DNA of 64,000 bases from Prochlorococcus sp. AG-355-P07 (GTDB taxonomy: Bacteria; Cyanobacteriota; Cyanobacteriia; PCC-6307; Cyanobiaceae). The position numbers and the translations under genes were made by a program. Location of the stretch: assembly GCA_003280575.1 (NCBI GenBank), contig QCEN01000004.1, positions 39,234-103,233 of the forward strand. Reading direction: 5' to 3'. The notes below the pieces were generated by a model, which saw only the letters and a list, made by a program, of their open reading frames with translations, ran no database searches and had not been told where the DNA came from. Of this stretch, positions 34,983 to 42,549 are shown in pieces; the stretch's first letter is position 1; each line of letters begins with the position of its first letter.

Positions 34983-36386
34983 GTGAAATTTACAAGTAAG
35001 GTTTATAAGTTAAGAGATGCTTACAAAAAGCTATCTGTACCTCAATTTACTATTGTTACAGGCTTGTTTATTATTTGTTTTGGAACTTTAATTTTGAGTT
35101 CTCCATTATGTTCATCTTCCAAGGTTGGTTTGTGGGAAGCATTTTTTACATCTACGTCTGCAATAACCGTTACTGGCTTAACCATAATAGACATTGGTGT
35201 TGATTTAAATTTCTTTGGCCAAGTTTTCTTGGCTTTAATGCTTTTATCAGGTGGTCTAGGTTTAATGGCTATTACGACATTTTTACAAGGGTTTGTTGTA
35301 AAGGGGACAAAGCTAAGAACTAGATTAGACAAAGGCAAGACTCTTGATGAATTTGGAGTTGGAGGAATTGGTCGAACTTTTCAAAGTATTGCTATTACAG
35401 CGATTAGTATCATTTCCTTTGGCGCAATTGTTTTATATTCTTTTGGATTTGTAGACATACAAAATAATTGGGAAAGACTATGGTCCTCGATTTTTCACAG
35501 CATATCTGCATATAACAATGCAGGGTTTTCTTTAATGTCAAATAGTCTCCAAGACTATAGAAAAAATTATCTTGTCAACAGTGTTTTTGTTTTTCTTATT
35601 ATTATGGGTGGACTGGGTTGGCGGGTAATTGATGATATTTGGACTAATAAAAAAAATCTTTCTTATAAAAGATTAAGCCTTCATTCCAGACTAGTTATTA
35701 GGACGAGTTTGTCTCTGATATTATTCGGATCATTAGGAATTTTTATCACTGAATCATTGCTAAATAGTCAATTTTTTAATGATTTGAATTTCCTTGAACG
35801 GTTATTGTCATCGGTCTTTGAAACAGTAAGCGCAAGAACTGCAGGCTTTACAAATTACCCAATCTCCTTGAGTACTATTTCAGATACTGGCTTATTATTA
35901 TTAATGACTCTGATGTTTATTGGAGCAAGTACTGGAGGTACTGGCGGAGGTATAAAAACAACTACATTTATTGCATTAATGGCTGCAACTAGATCAACTT
36001 TAAGAGGTCAAAAAGATGTGATTATTAGTAATAGATTAATTTCAGATAAAGTTATTCTAAAGGCGGTTGGAATTACAGTTGGATCTTTGCTTTTTGTTCT
36101 TTTAATGGCAATGCTGCTAAGTACAACTAACACGTTTGTTAAGAGAGAATCTTTCACATTCCTAGAAATTCTGTTCACTTGTATATCTGCATTTGCAACT
36201 GTTGGTTTTGATATTGGTTTAACTGCAAAATTAAATCATTTCGGCCAATTTATTCTTATTGTCGGAATGTTTGTGGGTAGACTTGGTATTCTTTTGCTTT
36301 TAAGTGCACTTTGGCAGGCTCTTTATAAGAGTAGAATAGATAGACAAAAAAGAATTGGCTATCCTAGGGCTGATCTTTATGTTTAG
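34983..36386 (+). CDS. TrkH/KtrB-type potassium (Na+-dependent) uptake channel subunit
   Basis: 467 residues, GTG start. Four pore-loop repeats are visible by their filter glycines: TVTGLTIID, AYNNAGFSLMS, ARTAGFTNYP and FATVGFDIGL. GGTGGGIKTTTFI is the typical intramembrane loop region. The length fits KtrB rather than the longer TrkH. It forms a channel gated by the cytosolic RCK subunit encoded next (trkA/ktrA-like, 19-nt gap). The upstream SLC13-family gene adds an anion or Na+ transport link. Confidence 0.92.
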   Translation: MKFTSKVYKLRDAYKKLSVPQFTIVTGLFIICFGTLILSSPLCSSSKVGLWEAFFTSTSAITVTGLTIIDIGVDLNFFGQVFLALMLLSGGLGLMAITTFLQGFVVKGTKLRTRLDKGKTLDEFGVGGIGRTFQSIAITAISIISFGAIVLYSFGFVDIQNNWERLWSSIFHSISAYNNAGFSLMSNSLQDYRKNYLVNSVFVFLIIMGGLGWRVIDDIWTNKKNLSYKRLSLHSRLVIRTSLSLILFGSLGIFITESLLNSQFFNDLNFLERLLSSVFETVSARTAGFTNYPISLSTISDTGLLLLMTLMFIGASTGGTGGGIKTTTFIALMAATRSTLRGQKDVIISNRLISDKVILKAVGITVGSLLFVLLMAMLLSTTNTFVKRESFTFLEILFTCISAFATVGFDIGLTAKLNHFGQFILIVGMFVGRLGILLLLSALWQALYKSRIDRQKRIGYPRADLYV

Positions 36387-36404
36387 GATTGACTGAGTTT
36401 TATT

Positions 36405-37109
36405 ATGGCAGATTGGTGGCAGTGGTCTCAAAAGAGAGAAAAAGAAGCCCTCACTTTTGCAGTTGTTGGAGTTGGAAGATTTGGAACTGCTGTTTGTAGA
36501 GAACTTATAAGTAATGGTGCAGATGTTTTGGCTGCAGATTACTCGGAAAAAGCTATTGATGATTTAAGACAATTGGAACCTCTTATAGAAGCTAGAGTTG
36601 TAGATTGTACTGATGAAGAGTCTATGAAGGAATCTGGAATACTTGAGATGAATACTGTTGTAGTCGGTATCAGTGAACCTATTGAAGCAAGTATAACTAC
36701 AACTCTTATTGCTAAAGATAGTGAAGGAAGCAAAGTGAAAAGAGTAATAGCAAGAGCTACGAGTGACTTACACGAAAAAATGTTAAAAAGAGTAGGGGCA
36801 GACAAAGTTGTTTTCCCTTCTAGAATGCAAGGAGAAAGATTAGGTCTAGAATTAGTTAGGCCAAATCTAATTGAAAGATTGGAACTCGATAACCAAACTG
36901 GTATCGATGAAATAACTGTTCCAGAGGAATTTATTGGAAGATCTTTGAGAGATTTAAATTTGAGGAAAAATTATTTAGTAAATGTTCTTGCCGCAGGGCC
37001 TGCTGAAGAGTTGACAGTTAATCCTCCAGCAAAATATATCTTGGAAAGAGGAAATATTTTGGTAGTAATGGGAAAAACTGTAGATTTACAGAAATTGCCT
37101 CAGAATTAA
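36405..37109 (+). CDS. TrkA/KtrA-type RCK regulatory subunit
   Basis: 234 residues: an N-terminal RCK Rossmann fold with FAVVGVGRFGTAVCREL (nucleotide loop) and VDCTDEESMKESGI, and a C-terminal RCK_C domain after about residue 145 (DEITVPEEFIGRSLRDLNLRKN ... GNILVVMGKT). A single copy of each domain fits the KtrA type that forms an octameric ring under the channel and binds ATP/ADP or NAD(H). Last of the NDH-2, SLC13, TrkH, TrkA series; the RHH gene on the other strand ends 10 nt after it. Confidence 0.92.
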   Translation: MADWWQWSQKREKEALTFAVVGVGRFGTAVCRELISNGADVLAADYSEKAIDDLRQLEPLIEARVVDCTDEESMKESGILEMNTVVVGISEPIEASITTTLIAKDSEGSKVKRVIARATSDLHEKMLKRVGADKVVFPSRMQGERLGLELVRPNLIERLELDNQTGIDEITVPEEFIGRSLRDLNLRKNYLVNVLAAGPAEELTVNPPAKYILERGNILVVMGKTVDLQKLPQN

Positions 37110-37119
37110 TTAATTATTT

Positions 37120-37422
37120 TTAATCAGATTTTTTATAGTATCTAATTCTTTGAGGAGCTCTTTTTAATCTTTTCACACTTTGTTTTTCAAGTTCGTCTCT
37201 AAATTTATTGGTATTTAAATTATTTTCTGAGTAAAGTGATTCACTCTCTTTTTCGAAATATTTTTTAATACCCTCTTGTATCAATACTTTTGCCATATTA
37301 CTAACTGTCCTGGATTCATTTTTGGATAAAATAGTTAATTGCTCACATATTAATTCTGGAAGAACTACTTGAATTCTAGGGGATTTAGGCTTCCCATTAG
37401 TTGAGTTTTGCCGGGTAGCCAT
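37120..37422 (-). CDS. Ribbon-helix-helix (CopG-like) regulator
   Basis: 100 residues. Residues about 13-55 read SPRIQVVLPELICEQLTILSKNESRTVSNMAKVLIQEGIKKYF: a beta strand of alternating residues then two helices, the RHH DNA-binding fold. The tail is polar and basic (KRLKRAPQRIRYYK). It probably acts as a dimer on a short palindrome. Divergent from a 123-aa gene; the 85-nt gap holds nested inverted repeats (see the operator entry), suggesting autoregulation. No toxin partner is seen, so it is not a clear antitoxin. Confidence 0.8.
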   Translation of the reverse strand: MATRQNSTNGKPKSPRIQVVLPELICEQLTILSKNESRTVSNMAKVLIQEGIKKYFEKESESLYSENNLNTNKFRDELEKQSVKRLKRAPQRIRYYKKSD

Positions 37423-37435
37423 GAGTCAAAGTTGA

Positions 37436-37489
37436 TAACTGTTACTTATAAGTATACACAGTTAGTCAAGGATACTATCTTTGTGTATA
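37436..37489. promoter_or_regulatory. Candidate operator with nested inverted repeats
   Basis: Between the divergent RHH gene and the 123-aa gene three symmetrical elements overlap. The perfect palindrome ACTTATAAGT is at 37444-37453. TAACTG (37436-37441) pairs with CAGTTA (37459-37464), centred on nearly the same point. TATACACA (37453-37460) pairs with TGTGTATA (37482-37489), 21 nt apart. The spacing and position just upstream of both starts suit binding by the RHH dimer. Confidence 0.5.
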
Positions 37490-37507
37490 TTATTAGTAAG
37501 GAAATTT

Positions 37508-37879
37508 ATGTCCGCATCAATTAATTGTTTTTATTGCACCATGAAAAACTCAAGAAAACTTGATTACCCTAAAAGATCGATAATTGATAAAAAGAAAAAA
37601 ATATTAGTTAATTCTGATTCTCAAGATAATGAAAATAGTGATGTTTTGGTATCAGCTGTAATTAGTCCATATTTGTTAACTCATCTTCACCATATTCTTC
37701 AGCAGTCTGAGTACTATGCTCAAAAAGATGGTAGAAAATCTCACGCTGCAAACTTTGCAAAACTAAGAAAAGTTTTATGTTTAGACGCGAGAAGTATGGC
37801 AGATGCCTCTGCAAAAGAAATAAAAGATACGGACAATGATTTAACTATTAATAAATATAATGAACAAAATGTAGCTTGA
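37508..37879 (+). CDS. 123-aa hypothetical protein, unrecognised
   Basis: The start chosen is ATG 37508, preceded by AAGGA about 6 nt upstream; the track start at 37481 (TTG) overlaps the inverted repeat and lacks a ribosome site. Sequence: MSASINCFYCTMKNSRK with a CFYC pair, a basic stretch, then a helical part VVSAVISPYLLTHLHHILQQSEYYAQKDG-like, and an acidic tail. No family recognised. It could be soluble; no membrane helix. It lies divergent from the RHH regulator and 33 nt upstream of the Nif11-like gene, so it is likely under the same control. Confidence 0.6.
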   Translation: MSASINCFYCTMKNSRKLDYPKRSIIDKKKKILVNSDSQDNENSDVLVSAVISPYLLTHLHHILQQSEYYAQKDGRKSHAANFAKLRKVLCLDARSMADASAKEIKDTDNDLTINKYNEQNVA

Positions 37880-37912
37880 AGTAATAGTCTATTAATAAAT
37901 AGATTTAAAAAA

Positions 37913-38143
37913 ATGTCCAGTAATGCTGAAAAGCTTTATAAGTTAATAGCTAACGATTCCAAAAAGAAACAAAGTTTGTTTATGACAGCCTTAACTAATC
38001 CCAAAAAAGCTTTAAATAAAATATGTGAAATTGGTAACGAGTTAAATATTTCTGTGACTAAAGAAGAGGTTATTGAATATTTGAGTACTATTGATGATGA
38101 ACCAACCAAAATGTGGTTAATTAAGGCTCGAGGAGGTCTTTAG
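37913..38143 (+). CDS. Nif11-like small protein ending in GGL
   Basis: 76 residues. AEKLYKLIANDSKKKQSLF, then LTNPKKALNKICEIGNELNISVTKEEVIEYLSTIDDE follow the Nif11 pattern (helix with 'dpe...k' and 'elG...teeEl'). It finishes KMWLIKARGGL followed by a stop. Nif11-like sequences serve as leader peptides for nitrile-hydratase-type and prochlorosin-type peptides, whose leader ends in a Gly-Gly cleavage site. Here only one residue follows GG, so no core peptide is present in this frame. No LanM, peptidase-transporter or other modification gene is nearby. The assignment is by pattern only. Confidence 0.5.
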   Translation: MSSNAEKLYKLIANDSKKKQSLFMTALTNPKKALNKICEIGNELNISVTKEEVIEYLSTIDDEPTKMWLIKARGGL

Positions 38144-38294
38144 GAACAGGTTTTGAATAATTATTTGGATTAATAATAGGTTTAATCCTTTTGTTGTAGC
38201 CTCCTCCACCAGCTAAAGTCCAAAAAAACCAATAACTTGGAATCGCAAGAGCTGCCGCTATGAAAATGACTGCAATTTGTTCTATTCTTTTCAT
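38121..38294 (-). CDS. 57-aa single-pass membrane protein, antisense to the end of the Nif11-like gene
   Basis: An ORF too short for the track. It begins MKRIEQIAVIFIAAALAIPSYWFFWTLAGGGGYNK and ends DLLEP: an N-terminal membrane helix (about 7-28) with a glycine run, and a soluble Pro/Asn-rich tail. The ATG at 38294 is followed by a clear helix with no polar breaks, and the DNA from 38144 to 38294 has no other use. Its last 23 nt lie antisense to the Nif11-like ORF. No family recognised; it could be a small thylakoid or plasma-membrane subunit. Confidence 0.6.
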   Translation of the reverse strand: MKRIEQIAVIFIAAALAIPSYWFFWTLAGGGGYNKRIKPIINPNNYSKPVPKDLLEP

Positions 38295-38365
38295 GATTTG
38301 ATTTTATTCCAAAAAATATTTATTAGTAAATAAGCCACAAATTTTGTAAATTCTATTTTAAAACA

Positions 38366-39976
38366 GTGATTAGATTTGAAGGTGTAAGCAAAATTTATTC
38401 TACAGATGTTGTTTTAAAAAATATCAATTGGGAGATTAAGAAAGGAGAAAAAGTTGGCTTAGTTGGTTCGAATGGTGCAGGTAAAACAACCCAATTTAAG
38501 ATTTTAATTGGAGAGGAAGAGCAAACAAGTGGAACGATCATCAAAGAGGGAAATCCTAAAATTGCTCATTTAAAACAAGAGTTTGATTGTAATTTGAACT
38601 TTTCAGTGAGACAGGAATTAGAAAGTTCTTTTAAAGATATACAAATTGTTGCTACTAAACTTTTAGAAATTGAAAATAAAATGAAATCATTGGATATAAA
38701 AAAAAATTCTGATGAACTTGAAATATTTGTAAATCAACTCGCAAAATATCAATCAAAATTTGAATCTTTAGGTGGTTATAAAATGCAATCTGATGTAGAA
38801 AAAATATTGCCCAAATTGGGATTTTCTAAAGAAGATGCTGATAAATTAGTTGGAAATTTTTCAGGAGGCTGGCAGATGAAAATTGCACTTGGAAAAATAA
38901 TCTTACAAAAACCTGATTTACTTTTGCTTGACGAACCAACAAATCATCTAGACTTAGAAACTATTTTTTGGCTGGAAGAATATCTATCATCGCTTAAGAT
39001 TGCAATTATTATGATTAGTCATGATAGATATTTTTTAGATAAATTATGCAAAAAAATAATTTTTGTAGATAGAGGACTGTCTGAAATTTATAATGGTAAC
39101 TATTCTTTTTTTGTAGAACAAAAATCTTTAAATGAAGAATCACAAAATAAGGCATATCAATTACAACAAAAAGAAATTGAGATCCAGAAGAAGTATATAG
39201 ATAGATTTAGAGCTAGTGCAACTAGAAGTTCTCAAGCTAAGAGTCGAGAAAAACAATTAAAAAAGATTTCTAAAATTGAGGCTCCTAAAGCAAAATTAAA
39301 AAGTCCAGTTTTTAATTTTCCGGATTGTCCTCGCTCAGGAAAATTAGTTCTAAATATCAAAAATTTGTCGCATAGTTATGAGGATAGAATCCTTTTTTTA
39401 GATATCAATTTAAAGATTTCTTCGGGGGAAAAAATAGCCTTACTAGGACCGAATGGTTGTGGTAAATCTACATTGCTTAAAATTATTATGAAAAAAATAT
39501 CCCCTGAAATTGGAGAAATTAATCTTGGCAAACATAATATAATTACCAGTTATTACGAACAAAATCAGGCTGAAGCACTTTCACTTGAGAAGAGGGTTGT
39601 TGATTTAATTTGTGATAATTCTCCAGAATGGTCCCAAAAAAAAGTAAGAACCTTTTTAGGAGGTTTTGGCTTTCAAAATGAAACTGTTTTTAAATTTGTT
39701 AAACAACTCAGTGGGGGAGAAAAGGCAAGATTAGCATTGGCTCTAATGATTATGAATCCTAGTAATTTTCTTCTTTTGGACGAGCCAACTAATCATTTAG
39801 ATCTCGAATCTAAAGAAAATCTAGAATTAGCAATTAGGAATTATAAAGGTTCATTATTAATAGTTTCTCATGATCGATATTTTATCTCAAAGGTTGCAAA
39901 TAGAATTGTCGAAATTAAAGACTCAAAGTTATTTTCATATGATGGTGATTACCAATATTTTTTAGAAAAAAAATAA
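38366..39976 (+). CDS. ABC-F family ATPase
   Basis: 536 residues from GTG 38366. Two ABC domains in one chain with no membrane part: Walker A GSNGAGKTT and GPNGCGKST; signatures FSGGWQMKIALG and LSGGEKARLALA; Walker B LLLLDEPTNHLDLET and FLLLDEPTNHLDLES. The linker (about 240-310) is basic and coiled (QQKEIEIQKKYIDRFRASATRSSQAKSREKQL), the P-site tRNA interaction motif of ABC-F proteins, which act on ribosomes. No C-terminal coiled coil follows, so it is closer to YbiT/EttA-type than to Uup. Confidence 0.92.
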   Translation: MIRFEGVSKIYSTDVVLKNINWEIKKGEKVGLVGSNGAGKTTQFKILIGEEEQTSGTIIKEGNPKIAHLKQEFDCNLNFSVRQELESSFKDIQIVATKLLEIENKMKSLDIKKNSDELEIFVNQLAKYQSKFESLGGYKMQSDVEKILPKLGFSKEDADKLVGNFSGGWQMKIALGKIILQKPDLLLLDEPTNHLDLETIFWLEEYLSSLKIAIIMISHDRYFLDKLCKKIIFVDRGLSEIYNGNYSFFVEQKSLNEESQNKAYQLQQKEIEIQKKYIDRFRASATRSSQAKSREKQLKKISKIEAPKAKLKSPVFNFPDCPRSGKLVLNIKNLSHSYEDRILFLDINLKISSGEKIALLGPNGCGKSTLLKIIMKKISPEIGEINLGKHNIITSYYEQNQAEALSLEKRVVDLICDNSPEWSQKKVRTFLGGFGFQNETVFKFVKQLSGGEKARLALALMIMNPSNFLLLDEPTNHLDLESKENLELAIRNYKGSLLIVSHDRYFISKVANRIVEIKDSKLFSYDGDYQYFLEKK

Positions 39977-40021
39977 ATAAATAAAGTAAAATAATTTGTA
40001 ATCAATAGATAAATATTTTAG

Positions 40022-41170
40022 TTATTTTTGCAGGTTACTAATATCAGTTGGTTGTACTTTAACTCTTAAAAATGTGTTTTTTCGCTTTAATAATATATTT
40101 ATTTTTTTATTAATTCCATTTTTACTTATTTGGCTTATAACATCTGACGCTGATTCAATATCTTTATTGCCCACTTTTAAGATTATGTCATTTATCATCA
40201 ATCCACTCTTTTCAGCTGGACTATTTGGTACAACAGAACCAACAATTACAGAGATATTATTTGTTTCAGCATTTCTTTCATCTATTAGGCTTATTCCAAT
40301 CATAGGATGAATTACTCTTCCATTATTTATTAGTTGATAAGCAATTTCTTTAGCTTTATTAATTGGAATTGCGAAACTTAAACCTGCTCCTGGTCCTGAT
40401 CTGATCAAGGTATTAATACCAATTACTTCTCCATACATATTTAATAGTGGACCTCCAGAGTTTCCTGGATTAATAGCAGCATCTGTTTGGATCAATTCAA
40501 GTTTTTTATCATATATTCCTAATTTAGTAACGTTTCTATTTAGATTACTAATAATACCAAGAGTAACTGTGTTTTCTAGTCCGAATGGATTGCCAACTGC
40601 AATTGCCCAATCACCAACTTTAATTTTTGTTGAATCTCCCAATTGAGCTATTGGCCAAGGCCCTTTTCCTTCAATCTTAAGCACTGCTAAATCAGTAAAA
40701 AAGTCTTGACCTATAAGTTTTGCGTTTAATTTTTTGCCATTGGTTAAACCAACAATTACTTTATCGGATCCATTTACAACATGAGAATTAGTCATTACAA
40801 GTCCGTCTGCGAATATAAATCCACTTCCTTGGCTTTGCTCTATTCTTGGCTGATCGTCGTAAGGTAAATCTAATCCAAAAAATCTTTCAAAATATGGGTC
40901 TAGAAATAGTTGAGAATTTCTTGGAAATTTTCTTCTTTTAACATATTTTTGAGTATCAATTGTCACCACAGAAGAACCTGTTTTTTCTACGGCTTTAGTA
41001 ATGAAAGATTTGTTTGAATCATTATTTATTTCATTTAATTTTGTATTAGTTAATGAACGAGATATTATATTTGTCGGATATAAAATAATTAATGCAATTA
41101 ATGAAGAGAGAATAAATTTATTATTCTTGTAGTTTTTCAATTCTGATTTTTTTATAATCTTTTTATTCAT
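40022..41170 (-). CDS. HtrA/DegP-type serine protease with one PDZ domain
   Basis: 382 residues. A hydrophobic segment near residues 18-38 (FILSSLIALIILYPTNI) is an uncleaved anchor or signal peptide placing it in the periplasm or lumen. Trypsin-like domain with His in VMTNSHVVNGSD, Asp in FTDLAVLKIEG, Ser in INPGNSGGPLLN. One PDZ domain follows about residues 280-370 (MIGISLIDERNAETNNISV, VVPNSPAEKSGLMINDIILKVG). Length and single PDZ match the cyanobacterial HhoA/HhoB/HtrA group that degrades damaged envelope and PSII proteins; which member cannot be said. Confidence 0.93.
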   Translation of the reverse strand: MNKKIIKKSELKNYKNNKFILSSLIALIILYPTNIISRSLTNTKLNEINNDSNKSFITKAVEKTGSSVVTIDTQKYVKRRKFPRNSQLFLDPYFERFFGLDLPYDDQPRIEQSQGSGFIFADGLVMTNSHVVNGSDKVIVGLTNGKKLNAKLIGQDFFTDLAVLKIEGKGPWPIAQLGDSTKIKVGDWAIAVGNPFGLENTVTLGIISNLNRNVTKLGIYDKKLELIQTDAAINPGNSGGPLLNMYGEVIGINTLIRSGPGAGLSFAIPINKAKEIAYQLINNGRVIHPMIGISLIDERNAETNNISVIVGSVVPNSPAEKSGLMINDIILKVGNKDIESASDVISQISKNGINKKINILLKRKNTFLRVKVQPTDISNLQK

Positions 41171-41316
41171 TTAGTACACAATATTTATTTTGTATTAGTA
41201 CAACTATACAAAATAAATTAATTTAGCTTTGAGAAGGATTTATTAACTTAAAATAGCTAATTTTCTTTTTTTCGAGCTATTATGAATAAAATGTTACCAA
41301 TTTATTTATAAGCTTA

Positions 41317-41580
41317 ATGACTATTTTATTTCCAATTATATATTCTGCAGCCCTCACTTATCTAGTTTGGAAAGCTTTTAAAGTAATGTCAAATGGATGG
41401 AATATATCTGGACTAGAAAAAAAAATTCCTTACAATTCAAATATTAAACAAAAAAAATATACAATACATCCAGAACTTCTTGATAAATCAGGAAATATTA
41501 CGGAAGAAGAACTACTCACAGTCAGATTTTCAAATGATAATGACTCTTCTCTTGAAGAAAAAGGTTCTACAACTGATTAA
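41317..41580 (+). CDS. DUF2973-like small membrane protein
   Basis: 87 residues. One N-terminal hydrophobic segment (ILFPIIYSAALTYLVWKAF) and a soluble tail with KKYTIHPELLDKSGNITEEELLTVRFSND. The PELLD..G...EELL.VRF pattern is the tail typical of cyanobacterial DUF2973 proteins, where the stop is soon after. Function unknown. It is the first of a plus-strand pair with the 127-aa gene, 26 nt apart. Confidence 0.65.
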   Translation: MTILFPIIYSAALTYLVWKAFKVMSNGWNISGLEKKIPYNSNIKQKKYTIHPELLDKSGNITEEELLTVRFSNDNDSSLEEKGSTTD

Positions 41581-41605
41581 TTAAATTTGAATTTAAAGAA
41601 AACAA

Positions 41606-41989
41606 TTGGAATTAAGAACAAAAATTGTCTTAGCGGTCATTAGATCCCTTAAGTTACCACCCAGGTTTCGTTTAAAAATGGTTAAAGAAGATCCTGTTAG
41701 ACTTGAACTAAGCCTTACCCCTTCTTACGGTAAAAATCCAGTTATTGTTGGTATAGTTGAATCATTAGATTTAGTAGCTAGAAGAGATAGAGAAGGGAGA
41801 ATACCAAGAGATCTACAAGGAACATGGGATTGGACAGTAAGGCATGGCAAAGTAAGTACTGGTGGATGGAATCCTATGCTCAAGGAAGCGTTACAAACCA
41901 TGTTTGATACAGGATTGCCAGCTATCATTTATGAAGAACTTACTGGAGATGAGTATCGCCCTGTTGATGGTATTAGACATGTTAAATAA
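41606..41989 (+). CDS. Conserved cyanobacterial hypothetical, 127 aa
   Basis: Not recognised by name. It starts at TTG 41606 in a basic, amphipathic segment (KIVLAVIRSLKLPPRFRLKMVKEDP); a later ATG at codon 25 would drop it. The middle has VIVGIVESLDLVARRDREGRIPRDLQGTWDWTVRHGKVS, then NPMLKEALQTMFDTGLPAIIYEELTGDEY. The highly structured, soluble sequence with conserved-looking W/D/R residues indicates a real globular protein. No catalytic motif is evident. It is followed after 65 nt by the 48-aa Hlip gene. Confidence 0.75.
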   Translation: MELRTKIVLAVIRSLKLPPRFRLKMVKEDPVRLELSLTPSYGKNPVIVGIVESLDLVARRDREGRIPRDLQGTWDWTVRHGKVSTGGWNPMLKEALQTMFDTGLPAIIYEELTGDEYRPVDGIRHVK

Positions 41990-42054
41990 TCATTCATTAT
42001 TTATCATAAATTCTTACTCAAAACGTTAAAATAGAGAAAGTGTAAAAGTAAATT

Positions 42055-42201
42055 ATGAAAGATGACAATCAACCAAGATTTGGATTTGTGAATTTCGCCG
42101 AAACCTGGAATGGTCGTATGGCTATGATGGGTATTTTGATCGGGTTAGGAACTGAACTAATTACTGGACAAAGCATTTTACGACAAATTGGAATAGGCTA
42201 A
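42055..42201 (+). CDS. hli: High-light-inducible protein (short form)
   Basis: 48 residues, missed by the track. FGFVNFAETWNGRMAMMGILIGLGTELITGQSIL carries the full ELIP/Hlip motif AE.WNGR.AM.G with its chlorophyll-binding Glu, Asn and Arg. One transmembrane helix in the thylakoid. This is the short, core Hlip, unlike the 91-aa form at 13980 with its acidic extension. GAGAAAG lies about 12-19 nt before the ATG, and TAAAAT upstream may be a -10 element. It converges with the zinc-ribbon gene (3-nt gap). Confidence 0.95.
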   Translation: MKDDNQPRFGFVNFAETWNGRMAMMGILIGLGTELITGQSILRQIGIG

Positions 42202-42204
42202 GTT

Positions 42205-42546
42205 TTATTTAACTTCCTCTGCTTTTACTTCAATTGTTCTTTCACTAGGATTTTCATTAAATTTACTTTCTTTGTTTGTATCCTTTATTTTTCCACCACA
42301 ATTCATACAGGTCTCACTTAAACCTAGGGATATTGCACCACAATTGTCACACATGTTGATTTTTGATTTATAAGAGTTAAAACCTAAAAATATTATTAGT
42401 AATAGAAAGAGAGGAATTAAAATTAAAAGAAGTAGGATATTACTAAGAAAGCTTATAAAAAAATTAATTCCTAATGTAGATATTATGATAACCGTTATTA
42501 ACGTGTAGGTAAGCAATGTTTTATTGCTCTTAAGGAAATAATCCAT
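42205..42546 (-). CDS. Two-helix membrane protein with zinc ribbon
   Basis: 113 residues: two hydrophobic helices (about 12-31 and 34-55), then a zinc-ribbon knuckle pair C66-x2-C69 ... C80-x2-C83 (MCDNCGAISL..CMNCGG), and a Glu/Lys-rich tail. This is a common architecture for small membrane proteins of unknown role. It follows the YihY gene after 3 nt and is likely the last gene of the DUF512-tolC-IMPase-yihY run. Confidence 0.75.
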   Translation of the reverse strand: MDYFLKSNKTLLTYTLITVIIISTLGINFFISFLSNILLLLILIPLFLLLIIFLGFNSYKSKINMCDNCGAISLGLSETCMNCGGKIKDTNKESKFNENPSERTIEVKAEEVK

Positions 42547-42549
42547 TTT

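Noticed and set aside
37120-37422. Toxin-antitoxin pair with the RHH protein as antitoxin
   Set aside because: No RelE/VapC/Hig-like toxin follows; the divergent gene has no such motif.
37913-38143. Prochlorosin (lanthipeptide) cluster
   Set aside because: The GG has only one residue after it, and no LanM, transporter or core Ser/Thr/Cys sequence is present within the window.
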